A DNA stretch of 55,858 bases from an uncultured Porphyromonadaceae bacterium (GCA_900541865.1 UQLO01000016.1:1-55858), one strand, 5' to 3'; positions 1 through 9,627 are shown, numbered from the stretch's first letter. Notes: generated by a model from the letters alone, not told the origin. A program made the numbers and translations.

Positions 1-2459
1 GGATAGAAGAACATATGGGCGGCCATCTGTTTTCTCCCCGTCGAAGGATTGATTTGCACGGTGTTGCGCACGCTGCCCCGGAAGTCGCGCGCATACCATA
101 CGTGGGTGCTGTCGGCATAGCTCCAGTGCCCGAAGCCGGTCTGGACGGTGGTGCTCCCGTTGGTAGTTTCAAACGGCCCGGCGTAGGACTGAATGTTGGA
201 CGACTCGAGTTTGCGAACGCTGCGCCAGGTGGTGTCGCCGTTGGCGTCGACGCGGGGTGTCAGCGTAGTCCGGTACCGGTCGTAGCGCCTGGCCTTGAGG
301 AAGCCGTCGGGCCGGTAGGTCATCGTCAGCCGATTGCCCGAAGTGAAATCGACCCGGCTTATGCAGTCGCCCCAGCTATGGTATTTAATGCTCGATATAC
401 CTCGCGAGGTGTCGGAGAGGGGGCGTCCGGCCGCGTCATATTCGATAGGGTTTTCGTAGTACCCGGCCGTCCATGCGGGCACTTTGCCGGCAAGGGCGTC
501 GGAGCCGGCGTCGGTGATGGCCGCGATTTGATTGCCGCTGTAAGTTATGGCCGCATCCTGCACCACAACGTCGTTGTACCGGCGGAGGATGCCCGTCGGA
601 TTGGTGTTGAGATCATACTCAATGTTTTCCTGTATGCTGCCCGTCGGATTCGAATATCCGACAAGACGCCCGAGGCCGTCGTAGGCGATGCTGAAAGTAT
701 TTTCCGCGCCAAACCCTTTTTCGCGGATTTTGGTGGGTATGCCGGTGTGGGAGTGGGGCACGCTGTCGGCCAAATCCTCATAGCTGATGTACTGGCGGAA
801 CAAAGGCCCGGATGAAAGGGACGTAATCTGCCCACGGACGTTTCGCGCGAAAACTTCCTGACATGCGCCGTCTATCCTGACGATTCGCCCGGCATCGTCG
901 TAGGTATATGCTCCCAATGTCGTCCACGCTTGGCCGTCCGGACTGAAGTCGACGGATAGCGGGCGATTGGCCACGTCATATGCGGTGCGCCAGTTAGCTT
1001 CGCGGCGAGAGAGTGCTGTCCACTCCGCCATTTTTTCCCAAATCACTTTGCGGCGGACGACATTGCCCCGGAAATCATAGGCCTTCAGTTCGGTGATGAA
1101 ATCGCCGTTGCCGAAGGGATTCCATTGAACCGACGCAACGGGGCGGTCGTAGTCATCGTAGCGGATAGCGGTGTAGAGCCCTATTCCGCCGTCGATTACC
1201 GCGGAGCCTGTGCAGAGACCCAATGCGCTCGACGCAAAGTCTGAACTGAACGTCGCATCAGAGACCGTAGGGCAGTTAAGGGCAAAACTGTAGTCGTCGT
1301 AGTACCACGCCCTTAAAGCCTTGAACCCGCTCGGCCCCGAGCGATGGCTGTACTGCAGCCCGTATTCAACCTCGGAATGTCCCGGCACAACGTGCTCGGT
1401 GAAGAGGCTGTCAGCGTACATTTCAATCAGTTGGGTGTGGGGCGTGCGGCAAGTTACGGTCCCTTCCATAACCTTGCGGAAAAGATGGTCGTATTTGAAA
1501 ACAGTCCATTCATCCTTAGCCCGCTGAGCCGGCAACTGCACCATCAAGGGCAGGTCCAAGGGGCCATACACACGGTATTCCGGCTCGCAGCCGGGTGCCT
1601 TGGCCCATATCCGGCGGTTCAAGACATCATAGCGGAACTGCTGGCACAGGTCATCGAGAATGGCGCCATCGACATCTCCGCGATCGGGCAGCTGCATGGC
1701 GGCCTCCGGGCTGACAGCAACGCGAAGATTATTGTATATGTCGTAGACGAAATAGGTTTCGGCATAGGGTCGCCCCGCTTCGCCGGTCGACCGCCGGATC
1801 AATACCACGCGACCTTGCGTGTCTTCAAACTCCATCGTCGTACGGCCGTCGGCGTCGGTTGTGCTTTTAATGCCAAGGCCGCAGGGCCGGTAAAACCCGG
1901 TTACAGTAAGCTTTCCGTCATAATCGACTTTGAGCAGTCGGCACGCCCGTTCGCCCGTTGAATCGTTGGGGAAGTAATGGGTATATGAAGGATGCCGGCT
2001 TGCAGCTTTGCCGCCCGGCATAATCTCATACCACGGACGTTTAAGAGCGTTGAATTCATAAAAAACCTCCGAAAAGGCATTGACATCGTCGCCATAGATT
2101 TCGGCGGCTCCACTGCGCACCTCGTCGGCCGAAGCATAACCGCCGTCGGAGCCGGGCAGCCCTACCGGCACCCAAGCGCGGCTGACTTTTCCCGCCAGGT
2201 CGTATTCCAGCATCCGGCCTACATCGTGGCCACCGCGGCCCACTCCCCGCTGCACTTCAAGAACCTGGCGGCCGATACCATCGAAATAGCGCGATGTGAC
2301 CATCGTCGAGGAATCGGCCAGAACAAGCTGCGTCGAAGACCCGGCGGCATAAGGGCGGCCGGGCGTGATTTCGCGCACATAATTGTGACCGAAATCCACC
2401 TGGGCGGACCCCGTAAAAGCCGAAGCGGCCAGGATTATTGCGATGCAACTGTTCTTCAT
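1..2459 (-). CDS. RHS repeat protein with DUF6443-like N-terminus (partial, C-terminus outside window)
   Basis: About 819 residues are visible in one open frame from the ATG at 2459 to the left edge. It opens with a signal peptide (MKNSCIAIILAASAFTGSAQ), followed by a DUF6443-like segment with the motif SRYFDGIGRQVLEVQRG near residue 50. A long series of YD/RHS-type repeats follows (FKYDHLFRKVMEG, IAYDGLGRLVGY, IEYDAAGRPLSD). The last visible stretch, WYARDFRGSVRNTV then HMFFY, aligns with the region just before the conserved PYG/PFG end of the RHS core. Any variable C-terminal toxin and immunity gene would therefore lie beyond the left edge. RHS proteins form a shell that encloses a C-terminal effector. 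It is third in a minus-strand cassette but has its own -7 box at 2482-2489. The toxin role is inference from the family. Confidence 0.85.
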   Translation of the reverse strand, partial: MKNSCIAIILAASAFTGSAQVDFGHNYVREITPGRPYAAGSSTQLVLADSSTMVTSRYFDGIGRQVLEVQRGVGRGGHDVGRMLEYDLAGKVSRAWVPVGLPGSDGGYASADEVRSGAAEIYGDDVNAFSEVFYEFNALKRPWYEIMPGGKAASRHPSYTHYFPNDSTGERACRLLKVDYDGKLTVTGFYRPCGLGIKSTTDADGRTTMEFEDTQGRVVLIRRSTGEAGRPYAETYFVYDIYNNLRVAVSPEAAMQLPDRGDVDGAILDDLCQQFRYDVLNRRIWAKAPGCEPEYRVYGPLDLPLMVQLPAQRAKDEWTVFKYDHLFRKVMEGTVTCRTPHTQLIEMYADSLFTEHVVPGHSEVEYGLQYSHRSGPSGFKALRAWYYDDYSFALNCPTVSDATFSSDFASSALGLCTGSAVIDGGIGLYTAIRYDDYDRPVASVQWNPFGNGDFITELKAYDFRGNVVRRKVIWEKMAEWTALSRREANWRTAYDVANRPLSVDFSPDGQAWTTLGAYTYDDAGRIVRIDGACQEVFARNVRGQITSLSSGPLFRQYISYEDLADSVPHSHTGIPTKIREKGFGAENTFSIAYDGLGRLVGYSNPTGSIQENIEYDLNTNPTGILRRYNDVVVQDAAITYSGNQIAAITDAGSDALAGKVPAWTAGYYENPIEYDAAGRPLSDTSRGISSIKYHSWGDCISRVDFTSGNRLTMTYRPDGFLKARRYDRYRTTLTPRVDANGDTTWRSVRKLESSNIQSYAGPFETTNGSTTVQTGFGHWSYADSTHVWYARDFRGSVRNTVQINPSTGRKQMAAHMFFY

Positions 2460-2481
2460 AGCAGTCGGAGAAGAGATTGAA

Positions 2482-2489
2482 CAAATATA
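2482..2489 (-). promoter_or_regulatory. Bacteroidetes -7 box for the RHS gene
   Basis: The minus strand reads TATATTTG, matching TAnnTTTG, 22 bases upstream of the ATG at 2459. It gives the RHS gene a promoter separate from the two upstream cassette genes. No clear -33 TTTG was found at the expected distance. Confidence 0.5.
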
Positions 2490-2531
2490 CGATAAAAAGT
2501 CGGAGTAAAAAAAGCGTTTAATAAAAACTAA

Positions 2532-3656
2532 CTAAAATTTAGCAATCTTTAACGAAATTGAACTTTCCCGGTCGTTTGCGGTGACCAAATATATCCCTGC
2601 CTGCAGCCCGGACAAGTCCATAGTCGTACGTTGCGGGCCGTCTTGGCTCAACTCAGTCGCTATCATTGTTTTTCCTGAAGTACTCAGCACCCGCAATGTC
2701 ACCGGGCCGGCAGTGTTGTCGACCGTGATTTCAATCGACGAGTCGGTTATGGTCGGGAAAGCCGACACCGACAGACGGATTTCCAACATTCCGTGCGCTT
2801 TCGGAGGAGCGGGCGCGACGAAAGGCCTGTGTCTGTCCTCATTCCGCACGTCTTCATTTTCGGGATCGTCGAGCAGCGCCTGGGCTCCGGTCGGAAAAAG
2901 AAATGCCGAAGAGGCTGAATCCACCGGGACGCCGTAAGCATACAGCATGCACCTCTCCTGAGAAAGGATAGGGTAGCGGTATCCCGGAGAATAAATATTT
3001 TCGCGCAGAGTGATTTTGCATATGGAGTCGCTCAAGGGCACGAAATTACCCAATGCTGCATTTATGGAATCGTCGGAGGCGACGAGCTCAAGCCAATCAG
3101 TGCCGGTATGATCTCCGGCAGTATTCAACGAACCGGTGAATACGGTTCTCTTTAAATAAGCTCCCGAGATGGTGTCGCCCTCTTGAGGAATAAAGCGGGA
3201 AATAGGGATACCGGTCAAATCAAGAGTTCCATATTCGCGAAAGTCGATGCCACCGGCGTTGCCGCATCTGTAATATGGGGCGGAGGCAGACTGTTGAAAA
3301 TCAGGTTCGGGTACGAGACAATCGTAAAAGAGTCCCCGCTGTCCTTCCGACAGAAGAAGGGTCGTGTCCGACATAATTTTCAAAAGGCGCGATGAGCCGG
3401 CAAATGTGAAGTAGACAGAATCCTCTCCGGCACGTGATACTTTTATTTCGACCGGCGAAATTGCCCTGGCCCGGCTGAGGTCAACAACGTCAATACTCCG
3501 GGTCATTGGCAATGAACGGGGCACAATGCGGTAGCCCCCGACGGCATCGTCCACGCGGGGAATATGGAGGGCCTCGGTTCCCGAAGCTAAGAAAGCAGTC
3601 ATTGCGGCTGCAATCAAGACTTTAATTGCCTTCCTGCCAGTTTGTGCTATAGACAT
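2532..3656 (-). CDS. Secreted protein with T9SS type A sorting domain
   Basis: 374 residues. A signal peptide (about residues 1-29, rich in A, I and L) is followed by a region of about 260 residues that I do not recognise. The last ~80 residues form a classic Por-secretion C-terminal domain: a beta-rich stretch with VTLRVLSTSGKTM and LSGLQAGIYLVTAN, ending in SISLKIAKF. Such tails direct proteins through the outer membrane by the type IX secretion system and are then cleaved or anchored. The start overlaps the end of the upstream SpvB/YD-like gene by 35 bases, so translational coupling is likely. Sitting between two YD/RHS proteins, it may be a surface partner or carrier for them; that role is inference. 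Confidence 0.8.
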   Translation of the reverse strand: MSIAQTGRKAIKVLIAAAMTAFLASGTEALHIPRVDDAVGGYRIVPRSLPMTRSIDVVDLSRARAISPVEIKVSRAGEDSVYFTFAGSSRLLKIMSDTTLLLSEGQRGLFYDCLVPEPDFQQSASAPYYRCGNAGGIDFREYGTLDLTGIPISRFIPQEGDTISGAYLKRTVFTGSLNTAGDHTGTDWLELVASDDSINAALGNFVPLSDSICKITLRENIYSPGYRYPILSQERCMLYAYGVPVDSASSAFLFPTGAQALLDDPENEDVRNEDRHRPFVAPAPPKAHGMLEIRLSVSAFPTITDSSIEITVDNTAGPVTLRVLSTSGKTMIATELSQDGPQRTTMDLSGLQAGIYLVTANDRESSISLKIAKF

Positions 3657-6600
3657 ATTGATGTATTATAAAGTTGTTGATATCGCTTATAGAACTTAGC
3701 CGTCCACGGTGATCGTATTCAAATGTCCTTGTATGTGCCCTTGCGTCGGTTTTACTGAGCATGCCGAACAGCCAGTGGTAAGTGAATCCGAAGATTGGGT
3801 TGGAGGGGAATGCATTTTGAAGACGATCGCGGAGTTCTGTCAGCGCCGAAGCTGTGAAACCGGTCGATCCTTCGGTCAACGATTGCACCAAGACGCTGCC
3901 AGCGGAGGCCTTTAACGACTCATAGGATACCCCGACGGCCTCTATGACCGGGTATGCGCCCCGGTAACCCCACAGATAGCTTGCCAGGACGCGGCCCTGA
4001 AGGTTTATTTGAATGAGGCGGCCGCCCGAGTCGTACTGATAGGTATACAGCGGCCTGGATATGAGATTTTTCAGCTTCTGCGTGGTTGCCTGACTTCCGC
4101 TGATGTACTCAGCCGCGTCGGCTTGATTGTTTGACAAAGTGAAAGTGGCCTCCGGCAAGGAGGTGCCCGCTTTGTATTGGGTCCTGATTGCGGAGATTAT
4201 CTTGTTGTCCTTCACGCAGACTGCGCTTTCAACATCCGAGGAATAGAAGTTTCCGGATAGCGGACGGTAAGTGAAGTATGTGGTTACACTGTCTCCGTCG
4301 GCCAGCAGCACACGTTCGTAGCGCCGGTTGCCGAAGTCCGGTCTCGTGGTAAATGAATCAAAGAAATAGCCGTATTTTTTTCTGAACACGGCGCCTCTAT
4401 CGGACACAATATTCTCTTCCTTCACTGTAATATTGTAAGGGAACATAGTGTATTGTCCTATTCCGTAGAATTTGCAGCTGCCCGAACGGTCGTAGGGGGC
4501 TGTGGAATAGTCTGATATGACGAAAGGTTCCGTCGTGAAGGTCGGAGGCTCGTCGTCAATGAAAATATTGTAGTACCATTCCGTCTCCGAATAGCCTTCC
4601 GCGAGCGGCAGGTACGAACGTTTGGGCAGGCCGCGCCGGAAGGCCATCGACGTGTTCATACGGGCGCCAACCGGCTGACATCCGAGATATGGAGTATAGT
4701 TGAAATCCTGACATCCGGCATCGGCTGCGGTCGTAAATTCAAAACCCTTGCGTGAACTTGCCAGATAACTTGAACCGGCATTGAACCATTCTCTCCGGCC
4801 TAACGCAGTGGCGGTTTTTCGATACTGAACGTCCGGTTCTGCGACAGGAGTATTGGCGAAGGCAACGGTCCCTGTGGTTTCAATCTCAGCCCACAGTTCG
4901 CCGGGCACATCCGGATTAGACGTACCGTAATACCATGTATTGGTGAAGTAAGGTTGGGATTTGGCCACACCCGAACTTTGGGAGCCGTCCAGTTCCGGAT
5001 AGAGGAAATCGTGGTACAATGTATCTGACAACGAATAGGAAACCATCCGCTTTATTCTCAACCCGCTCCATATCTTTTTGTTTGTTTCGGCAGTTTGGGC
5101 CTGTGTTGATTTCTCTACATAGATATGGACTCGGCCGGCCGGCGACCCGCTGAAATTAAATTCGCGGATCAGATTGTCCTCCGCGCGGGCGACATCGGTA
5201 GGATTTTCGAGCGCAACAGTATAGATGCCTTCGGCCAGACTCAACTCGAACGGTGCGCTCCCGTGTGCCTCGATGGTTTTCCGGTCGATGTAGAAGGTGT
5301 GGAACTTATCCGTTTTTCCATCTTTGTAGAAAACCACTTTGGGATAGCGACTGTGCAGATCGAAAAAATGCTCTTCTTCGTATTCCGACGTCAGATAATT
5401 TATTTCGGCCATGCAGAAGTACTTGGTCAAGTCAAGTTTTACCCTGGTGCCTTTGCCTACAGCAAAGTTGTCGATTCTTAGATTCCGGAGATTGGGGTTG
5501 GTCAAAGCGCAGAGAGTGAAAGTTTCGTAGGAGGTGTATGCTCCTGTGCCTTCTCCGTTTTTCACAGCGCCGGAATTTATATAGCCGACGTCATGGCTCT
5601 CCCAAACAAATTCAGTGAGACCGCCGGTGGGAAACTTAATGCTTTTGAGCGATAGATACGGGGCATACATCGGGGCGACATCCCGGTTGCTCGCTCCGGA
5701 TCTGTTGACTTCGCCCACCAGCCAGTCGTTGTCGTCCTGCCCGTTGTAGAATCCTCCGAAATCCTGAGCGTTGTACTCCACGGTATTGTACGAATATGGA
5801 GTGTCGTAATAATCAAACTCGTATATCTTGTCCCCATTGTCGCTTATGGAAAGTAGCATCTGTCCGCTTCTGGAGGAAGTGTCCTGGGAATGAAAATCCG
5901 GCCGTCCATAATTAAACCTGATGGTTCGCAGAAGAGTGGGGCTCCCTTCCTTGGCATAGATTTCTATGCTTGTAAGCAAATCCACCGAAGTCTGACTGGA
6001 ATAATGGAGCTTTACAATCGTCGACCGGCTCTCAATCTCCGAAAGCACCTTGGGATAATAGACGGCAGAGTGACACCCGGTTTGGAAGCCGGGGGCTACT
6101 CCCACCCTGTTGTCCGACAGGTAATTGTGATATTGATAACCGCCGTCGTGGTAGCGGCCCGGGCGTTCGGTGTACTTGAATTTGATGCTGTCGCCGTTTT
6201 GACCGGCTATGCAGCTAAGGTGCCATGCGGAGACGTAGCGCGCTGAATCCAGCTGCTGGGTGAGCTGCGGAGAGCCATAATTACCGGTAAAACGTGCGTA
6301 TTCCCGTTCTCCAAAGATGAAAGTCTTGCCTTGGGCGTTGACAACTTTGAACGACCGGGAAACAGGCGTGCCTTCGACGATCAATCCTTGCGGAGAGGAA
6401 ACCGTAGGCTTCGGATTCCCCGAGGAGTAATCATAAATGACTGTGGCGTTCAAGCCGCATCCGCCGATTTGAAAAATGTCGTTTGCCAAATCCGCCTTGC
6501 CCTCATAGTACTCCGTGCCCAGTATGCTGGTCGCTTCGTATTCTCCCTGCAGATAGTTGATGTCAAATGGGTTGTGCTCGGCTTCTATGGCAAGCAGATT

Positions 6601-7005
6601 ATTGCGGAATTTTTTCGAGTTGTCTGTGAGGAACATAAGGCCCCGCATATTCGCCCTGTTCATGTCATCGGGCTTTCCCATCACGGTTCGGCCGATGGCT
6701 GCTGCGCAATTAAGGCGCCATCCCAAGCCCGCTGTCGACGGCTTTTGCGAAACCCTAACGCCTCCGCTCTGATACGCCACCGAAATGGGCAATTCCAAGT
6801 TCCCCTCACGGATGGTGTATACAGGCAGGTTTATATTGGGCTCGCCGGTACAGTGGTCAACCTCAGGCAACGAATACTCCAGCAAAGCGCTCACTTCAGG
6901 CGATGGCGGCACTATGGAATAGCTGCGCAACGATTCCTGACCAAGGGTGCGTTGCCCGACGACGCCAAGCAGAAAAGCTAAAAATATGAGGTGCAGGTTT
7001 TTCAT
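3622..7005 (-). CDS. SpvB/YD-repeat-like large secreted protein
   Basis: 1127 residues from the ATG at 7005. An in-frame start at 7056 exists, but the signal peptide MKNLHLIFLAFLLGVVGQ begins at 7005. The N-terminal part (NINLPVYTIREGNLELPISV, then GGVRVSQKPSTAGLGWRLN near residues 75-115) is the SpvB/TcB-like start typical of large Bacteroidetes YD proteins. The C-terminus carries YD-type repeats (YQYDSGGRLIQINLQGRVLASYLWGY and FEYDHRGRLSSISD) and then stops, with no RHS core or toxin tip. It is the first gene of a cassette with a T9SS-sorted protein and a separate RHS protein. The order recalls Tc-toxin B and C subunits encoded by separate genes. Family assignment is by motif recognition only. 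Confidence 0.75.
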   Translation of the reverse strand: MKNLHLIFLAFLLGVVGQRTLGQESLRSYSIVPPSPEVSALLEYSLPEVDHCTGEPNINLPVYTIREGNLELPISVAYQSGGVRVSQKPSTAGLGWRLNCAAAIGRTVMGKPDDMNRANMRGLMFLTDNSKKFRNNLLAIEAEHNPFDINYLQGEYEATSILGTEYYEGKADLANDIFQIGGCGLNATVIYDYSSGNPKPTVSSPQGLIVEGTPVSRSFKVVNAQGKTFIFGEREYARFTGNYGSPQLTQQLDSARYVSAWHLSCIAGQNGDSIKFKYTERPGRYHDGGYQYHNYLSDNRVGVAPGFQTGCHSAVYYPKVLSEIESRSTIVKLHYSSQTSVDLLTSIEIYAKEGSPTLLRTIRFNYGRPDFHSQDTSSRSGQMLLSISDNGDKIYEFDYYDTPYSYNTVEYNAQDFGGFYNGQDDNDWLVGEVNRSGASNRDVAPMYAPYLSLKSIKFPTGGLTEFVWESHDVGYINSGAVKNGEGTGAYTSYETFTLCALTNPNLRNLRIDNFAVGKGTRVKLDLTKYFCMAEINYLTSEYEEEHFFDLHSRYPKVVFYKDGKTDKFHTFYIDRKTIEAHGSAPFELSLAEGIYTVALENPTDVARAEDNLIREFNFSGSPAGRVHIYVEKSTQAQTAETNKKIWSGLRIKRMVSYSLSDTLYHDFLYPELDGSQSSGVAKSQPYFTNTWYYGTSNPDVPGELWAEIETTGTVAFANTPVAEPDVQYRKTATALGRREWFNAGSSYLASSRKGFEFTTAADAGCQDFNYTPYLGCQPVGARMNTSMAFRRGLPKRSYLPLAEGYSETEWYYNIFIDDEPPTFTTEPFVISDYSTAPYDRSGSCKFYGIGQYTMFPYNITVKEENIVSDRGAVFRKKYGYFFDSFTTRPDFGNRRYERVLLADGDSVTTYFTYRPLSGNFYSSDVESAVCVKDNKIISAIRTQYKAGTSLPEATFTLSNNQADAAEYISGSQATTQKLKNLISRPLYTYQYDSGGRLIQINLQGRVLASYLWGYRGAYPVIEAVGVSYESLKASAGSVLVQSLTEGSTGFTASALTELRDRLQNAFPSNPIFGFTYHWLFGMLSKTDARAHTRTFEYDHRGRLSSISDINNFIIHQYVYSTNWQEGN

Positions 7006-7053
7006 GGTAAATAGGTTGACTTGCATTTGAGGCCAATGGGGGGGAGCCGTGCG

Positions 7054-7061
7054 CAAAGGTA
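7054..7061 (-). promoter_or_regulatory. -7 box for the SpvB/RHS cassette
   Basis: The minus strand reads TACCTTTG, 48 bases upstream of the ATG at 7005. It lies just downstream of the GH35 terminator hairpin, as expected for the first promoter of a new transcription unit. Confidence 0.55.
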
Positions 7062-7094
7062 TGCCTATTTTGCCGATAAAAAAACTTTTTCCTC

Positions 7095-7122
7095 AAAAAA
7101 ATAATATGTTATAAAACATATT
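7095..7122 (-). terminator. Terminator of the GH35 gene
   Basis: A perfect 8-bp stem (AATATGTT at 7103-7110 and AACATATT at 7115-7122) with a 4-base loop is followed on the minus strand by a run of T residues. It starts 20 bases after the GH35 stop. The stem is AT-only apart from one GC pair, so its strength is uncertain. Confidence 0.6.
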
Positions 7123-7142
7123 GTTTTTGCGGCATCGCCCGG

Positions 7143-9503
7143 TCAGTAGGCGAAGTCGGTTTCGCGGAGGTAGATGCGGAAGGCTTTTGCGGCGCCGGGT
7201 GTGCCCGCTTCCATGCGAGGCAGGTATTCGAAACCTCGAACGGTCTGCACGCTGCCTAAGTCAATGACCAGGGCGTGGGGCAGGGGAGCGTCCGTGCCGG
7301 TCGACCAGTAGGTCGATTCCTGCAGGTCGAAGCTCTTGTCGGCCGTGTGGTTGCCCCCGGCGGCATCTTCGGCGTCGGCGTAGCGCGCGGTCCATGCCTC
7401 GCGGGGAAGTCGTTCGCCGTTTCCGTTGAGCAAATAGAACTCGGCGATGGCGCAGTTGTCGGTGCCGGAAAGGGTGCTCAGCAGCTGGAGGCAGACGAAA
7501 CGTCCGCTCACCTCGCGGCCGAAATCAAAGCGCTGCCAGCCATTGCCCGGGCCAAATTCGCACTCAAGCGCCGGCTGCTCCCCGTCCAGTCGCAGGCTCT
7601 GGCCGTGGTGTCGATGGCCGTGCACTTGGGGCAGACGCAAGTCGTTGAGTATGGGAGCTGCCAACCCACGGCAGCGCGCCGCCCGCGGGCCGAGGATGTC
7701 GAAAACCATAATGTCGTTTTCGCCATCGCGCAGCCAGCAGCCCGGCAGATAGAGGGTCTGCTGCGGCCCGATTTCCCAAAAGCGTCCCAGAGGGTGGCCG
7801 TTGACATACACCAGACCCTTTCCCCAGCTCGATATGTCCAGGAAGGTGTCGGCGGGGCGTTCGACGTTGAAGCTTGCCCGATAGACACCCCTTGGCAGAC
7901 GCCCGTCGTCGCCGGGCGTAAATGCCCCGACGGGCAGAAACTCCGGCGAGTCGTAGTAGTTCATCTGGTCCGGAAGGCATATTGTTTCCCATCCGGTCAG
8001 GGCGTAGACTTTATTGCTTCCGCCGATATTTTCTGTCAGGTTCACACTGTCGGTTATGCCCTTGAAATCCTTGATGGCGCGTCCGAAATTTATGCGCCCC
8101 ATAGCCTCGACGAGTATCTCGAGTTTTGTGCCCCCGGAGGCTGCCGGCAGCGCGAGGCTCTTCTCGCCGAGGCGCCGGTCGAGGGTGCCGATAAACCTCC
8201 CGTCGACAAACACTTGCGCAAAGTCATGCGCCTCGTCGACGGTGAGAAGAGTCGGGCTGTCGGTATCGGGAAGTGTCGTGCGGTAGAGTATGCTGCCGAA
8301 CCCTTGGCCCAATTCCTCCATGGTGCGCAGGGTAGTGTCGGGCACGGGAGCGGGTAGATTGGCGAAAAGCGGCCCTACCTCGCTGAACTCGAAGGGAGCA
8401 AGCTCGCCGGTAGGTATAGAGTCGGGTATAGGCAGCAGGGGCTCGGCAGAATATCGGGCCATAACGTTGCGCAAGGCGTGGTATTTCGGGGTGGCGGCCC
8501 CATGTTCGTTGATAGGCGCGTCGTAGTCGTAGGACGTCACGTCGGGAGCGTAGCCGGGCGAGTTGGCTCCGGCCCAGTGGCCCCAATTTGTGCCTCCGTG
8601 GGTCATATAGAGGCTGAAGGAGATTCCCTTGGAGAGCATTTCGTCGATGCCGGCGGTCATCTCTGAGGCCGGTCGCGTTTCGTGGTTGGCACCCCATTTG
8701 TCGAACCAGCCGCTCCAAAATTCGGAGCACATCAGCGGGCTGTCGGGACGCACACGGCGCAGCGGTTCAAATTGTTGGTCGATATTGGCGCCGGTGCCGA
8801 AGTTGAGTGTCCACACCAGGTCGTCGAGTCCGTTGTTGAGAAAATTCGACGACCAGTCGCACTGAAAAAGCGTAACTTCCGGTCCGAAATGGGCACGAAG
8901 CATATCGCGGATATTGGCGATGTATTCTTTGTCGGTGCCGTACGACCCGTATTCGTTCTCAACCTGCACCATTATTATGGGACCGCCTTCGGCGATGGTC
9001 AGCCCTTTGACCTCATTTGCAACGGCCTGCTGGAATTTGCCGACGCGTTCGAGAAAACGCGGGTCGTTCTCACGCAGGCGGATGTCCGTATCGCGCAGCA
9101 GCCACCACGGCAGCCCGCCCATCTCCCACTCGGCGCATACATAGGGCCCCGGCCGAAGGATGACGTACATGCCATTGGCAGCGCACAGCCGGATGAACTC
9201 CGCAATGTCGTTGTTGCCCTCGAAGTCGAAGCGGTCCGGCTCCGGCTCGTGGGCGTTCCAAAACACGTATAGGCAAATCGTGTTCATGCCCAGTGCTTTG
9301 CACATCTTTATGCGATGTTCCCAGTAGGGGCGCGGGATTCGGGGATAGTGCAGTTCGGCCGCTTTGACCACAAAGGGACTCCCGTTGAGCAGAAAAGTAC
9401 CATTGCCTGCCTCAAAGCGGCCCGGCGTTGATTCCGAGGCCCGCAGTGCCGCCGACGCACATACAAGCAATGCCAGTGTGGCTATTATAGTCTTGAATTT
9501 CAT
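7143..9503 (-). CDS. GH35 beta-galactosidase, secreted, with C-terminal F5/8C-like domain
   Basis: 786 residues from the ATG at 9503; the longer reading at 9512 would use TTG. A signal peptide (about residues 1-22) precedes a GH35 TIM-barrel with RPGPYVCAEWEMGGLPWWLL (near 117-136). The proton donor is Glu184 in VENEYGSY, and the nucleophile is Glu261 in CSEFWSGWFDKWG. The motif THGGTNWGHW is also family-typical. Jelly-roll domains follow. The last ~140 residues resemble a discoidin (F5/8 type C) carbohydrate-binding domain. It should release terminal beta-galactose from glycans in the periplasm or at the cell surface. No SusC/SusD pair is adjacent, so it is not in an obvious polysaccharide utilisation locus here. 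It has its own promoter at 9528-9535. Confidence 0.93.
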   Translation of the reverse strand: MKFKTIIATLALLVCASAALRASESTPGRFEAGNGTFLLNGSPFVVKAAELHYPRIPRPYWEHRIKMCKALGMNTICLYVFWNAHEPEPDRFDFEGNNDIAEFIRLCAANGMYVILRPGPYVCAEWEMGGLPWWLLRDTDIRLRENDPRFLERVGKFQQAVANEVKGLTIAEGGPIIMVQVENEYGSYGTDKEYIANIRDMLRAHFGPEVTLFQCDWSSNFLNNGLDDLVWTLNFGTGANIDQQFEPLRRVRPDSPLMCSEFWSGWFDKWGANHETRPASEMTAGIDEMLSKGISFSLYMTHGGTNWGHWAGANSPGYAPDVTSYDYDAPINEHGAATPKYHALRNVMARYSAEPLLPIPDSIPTGELAPFEFSEVGPLFANLPAPVPDTTLRTMEELGQGFGSILYRTTLPDTDSPTLLTVDEAHDFAQVFVDGRFIGTLDRRLGEKSLALPAASGGTKLEILVEAMGRINFGRAIKDFKGITDSVNLTENIGGSNKVYALTGWETICLPDQMNYYDSPEFLPVGAFTPGDDGRLPRGVYRASFNVERPADTFLDISSWGKGLVYVNGHPLGRFWEIGPQQTLYLPGCWLRDGENDIMVFDILGPRAARCRGLAAPILNDLRLPQVHGHRHHGQSLRLDGEQPALECEFGPGNGWQRFDFGREVSGRFVCLQLLSTLSGTDNCAIAEFYLLNGNGERLPREAWTARYADAEDAAGGNHTADKSFDLQESTYWSTGTDAPLPHALVIDLGSVQTVRGFEYLPRMEAGTPGAAKAFRIYLRETDFAY

Positions 9504-9527
9504 GGTAGTCAATCGTTTTTACCAGCG

Positions 9528-9558
9528 CAAAAATACTCATTTTGCTCCGTATTTCAAA
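9528..9558 (-). promoter_or_regulatory. Promoter of the GH35 gene (-33 and -7)
   Basis: The minus strand shows a -33 TTTG (9555-9558) and a -7 TATTTTTG (9528-9535) separated by 19 bases, 24 bases from the ATG. The -33 part lies inside a 28-bp sequence that is duplicated at 9656-9683. Confidence 0.7.
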
Positions 9559-9569
9559 ACGAAAAAGGC
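9542..9569. repeat. 28-bp direct repeat, copy 1
   Basis: Identical to 9656-9683, 114 bases away. This copy carries the -33 region of the GH35 promoter. It begins TTGCTCCGTATTTC on the plus strand and ends AAAAAGGC. Confidence 0.85.
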
Positions 9570-9582
9570 GCGGAAGTGTCAG

Positions 9583-9627
9583 CAACCATTATTGGTTGTA
9601 TTTCGATGATGCAACCAATAATGGTTG
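9583..9627. repeat. Nested inverted repeat, possible operator or hairpin
   Basis: CAACCATTATTGGTTG (9583-9598) and its exact reverse complement CAACCAATAATGGTTG (9612-9627) flank a 13-base loop. Each arm is itself nearly palindromic (CAACCA...TGGTTG). It lies upstream of the GH35 promoter, between the two 28-bp direct repeats. It could bind a dimeric regulator twice, or form a cruciform. No T-run follows on either strand, which argues against a terminator. Confidence 0.7.

Noticed and set aside
9583..9627. Rho-independent terminator for the CotH-kinase gene
   Set aside because: A much better terminator with a T-run lies at 9675-9708, and this inverted repeat has no T-run on either strand.
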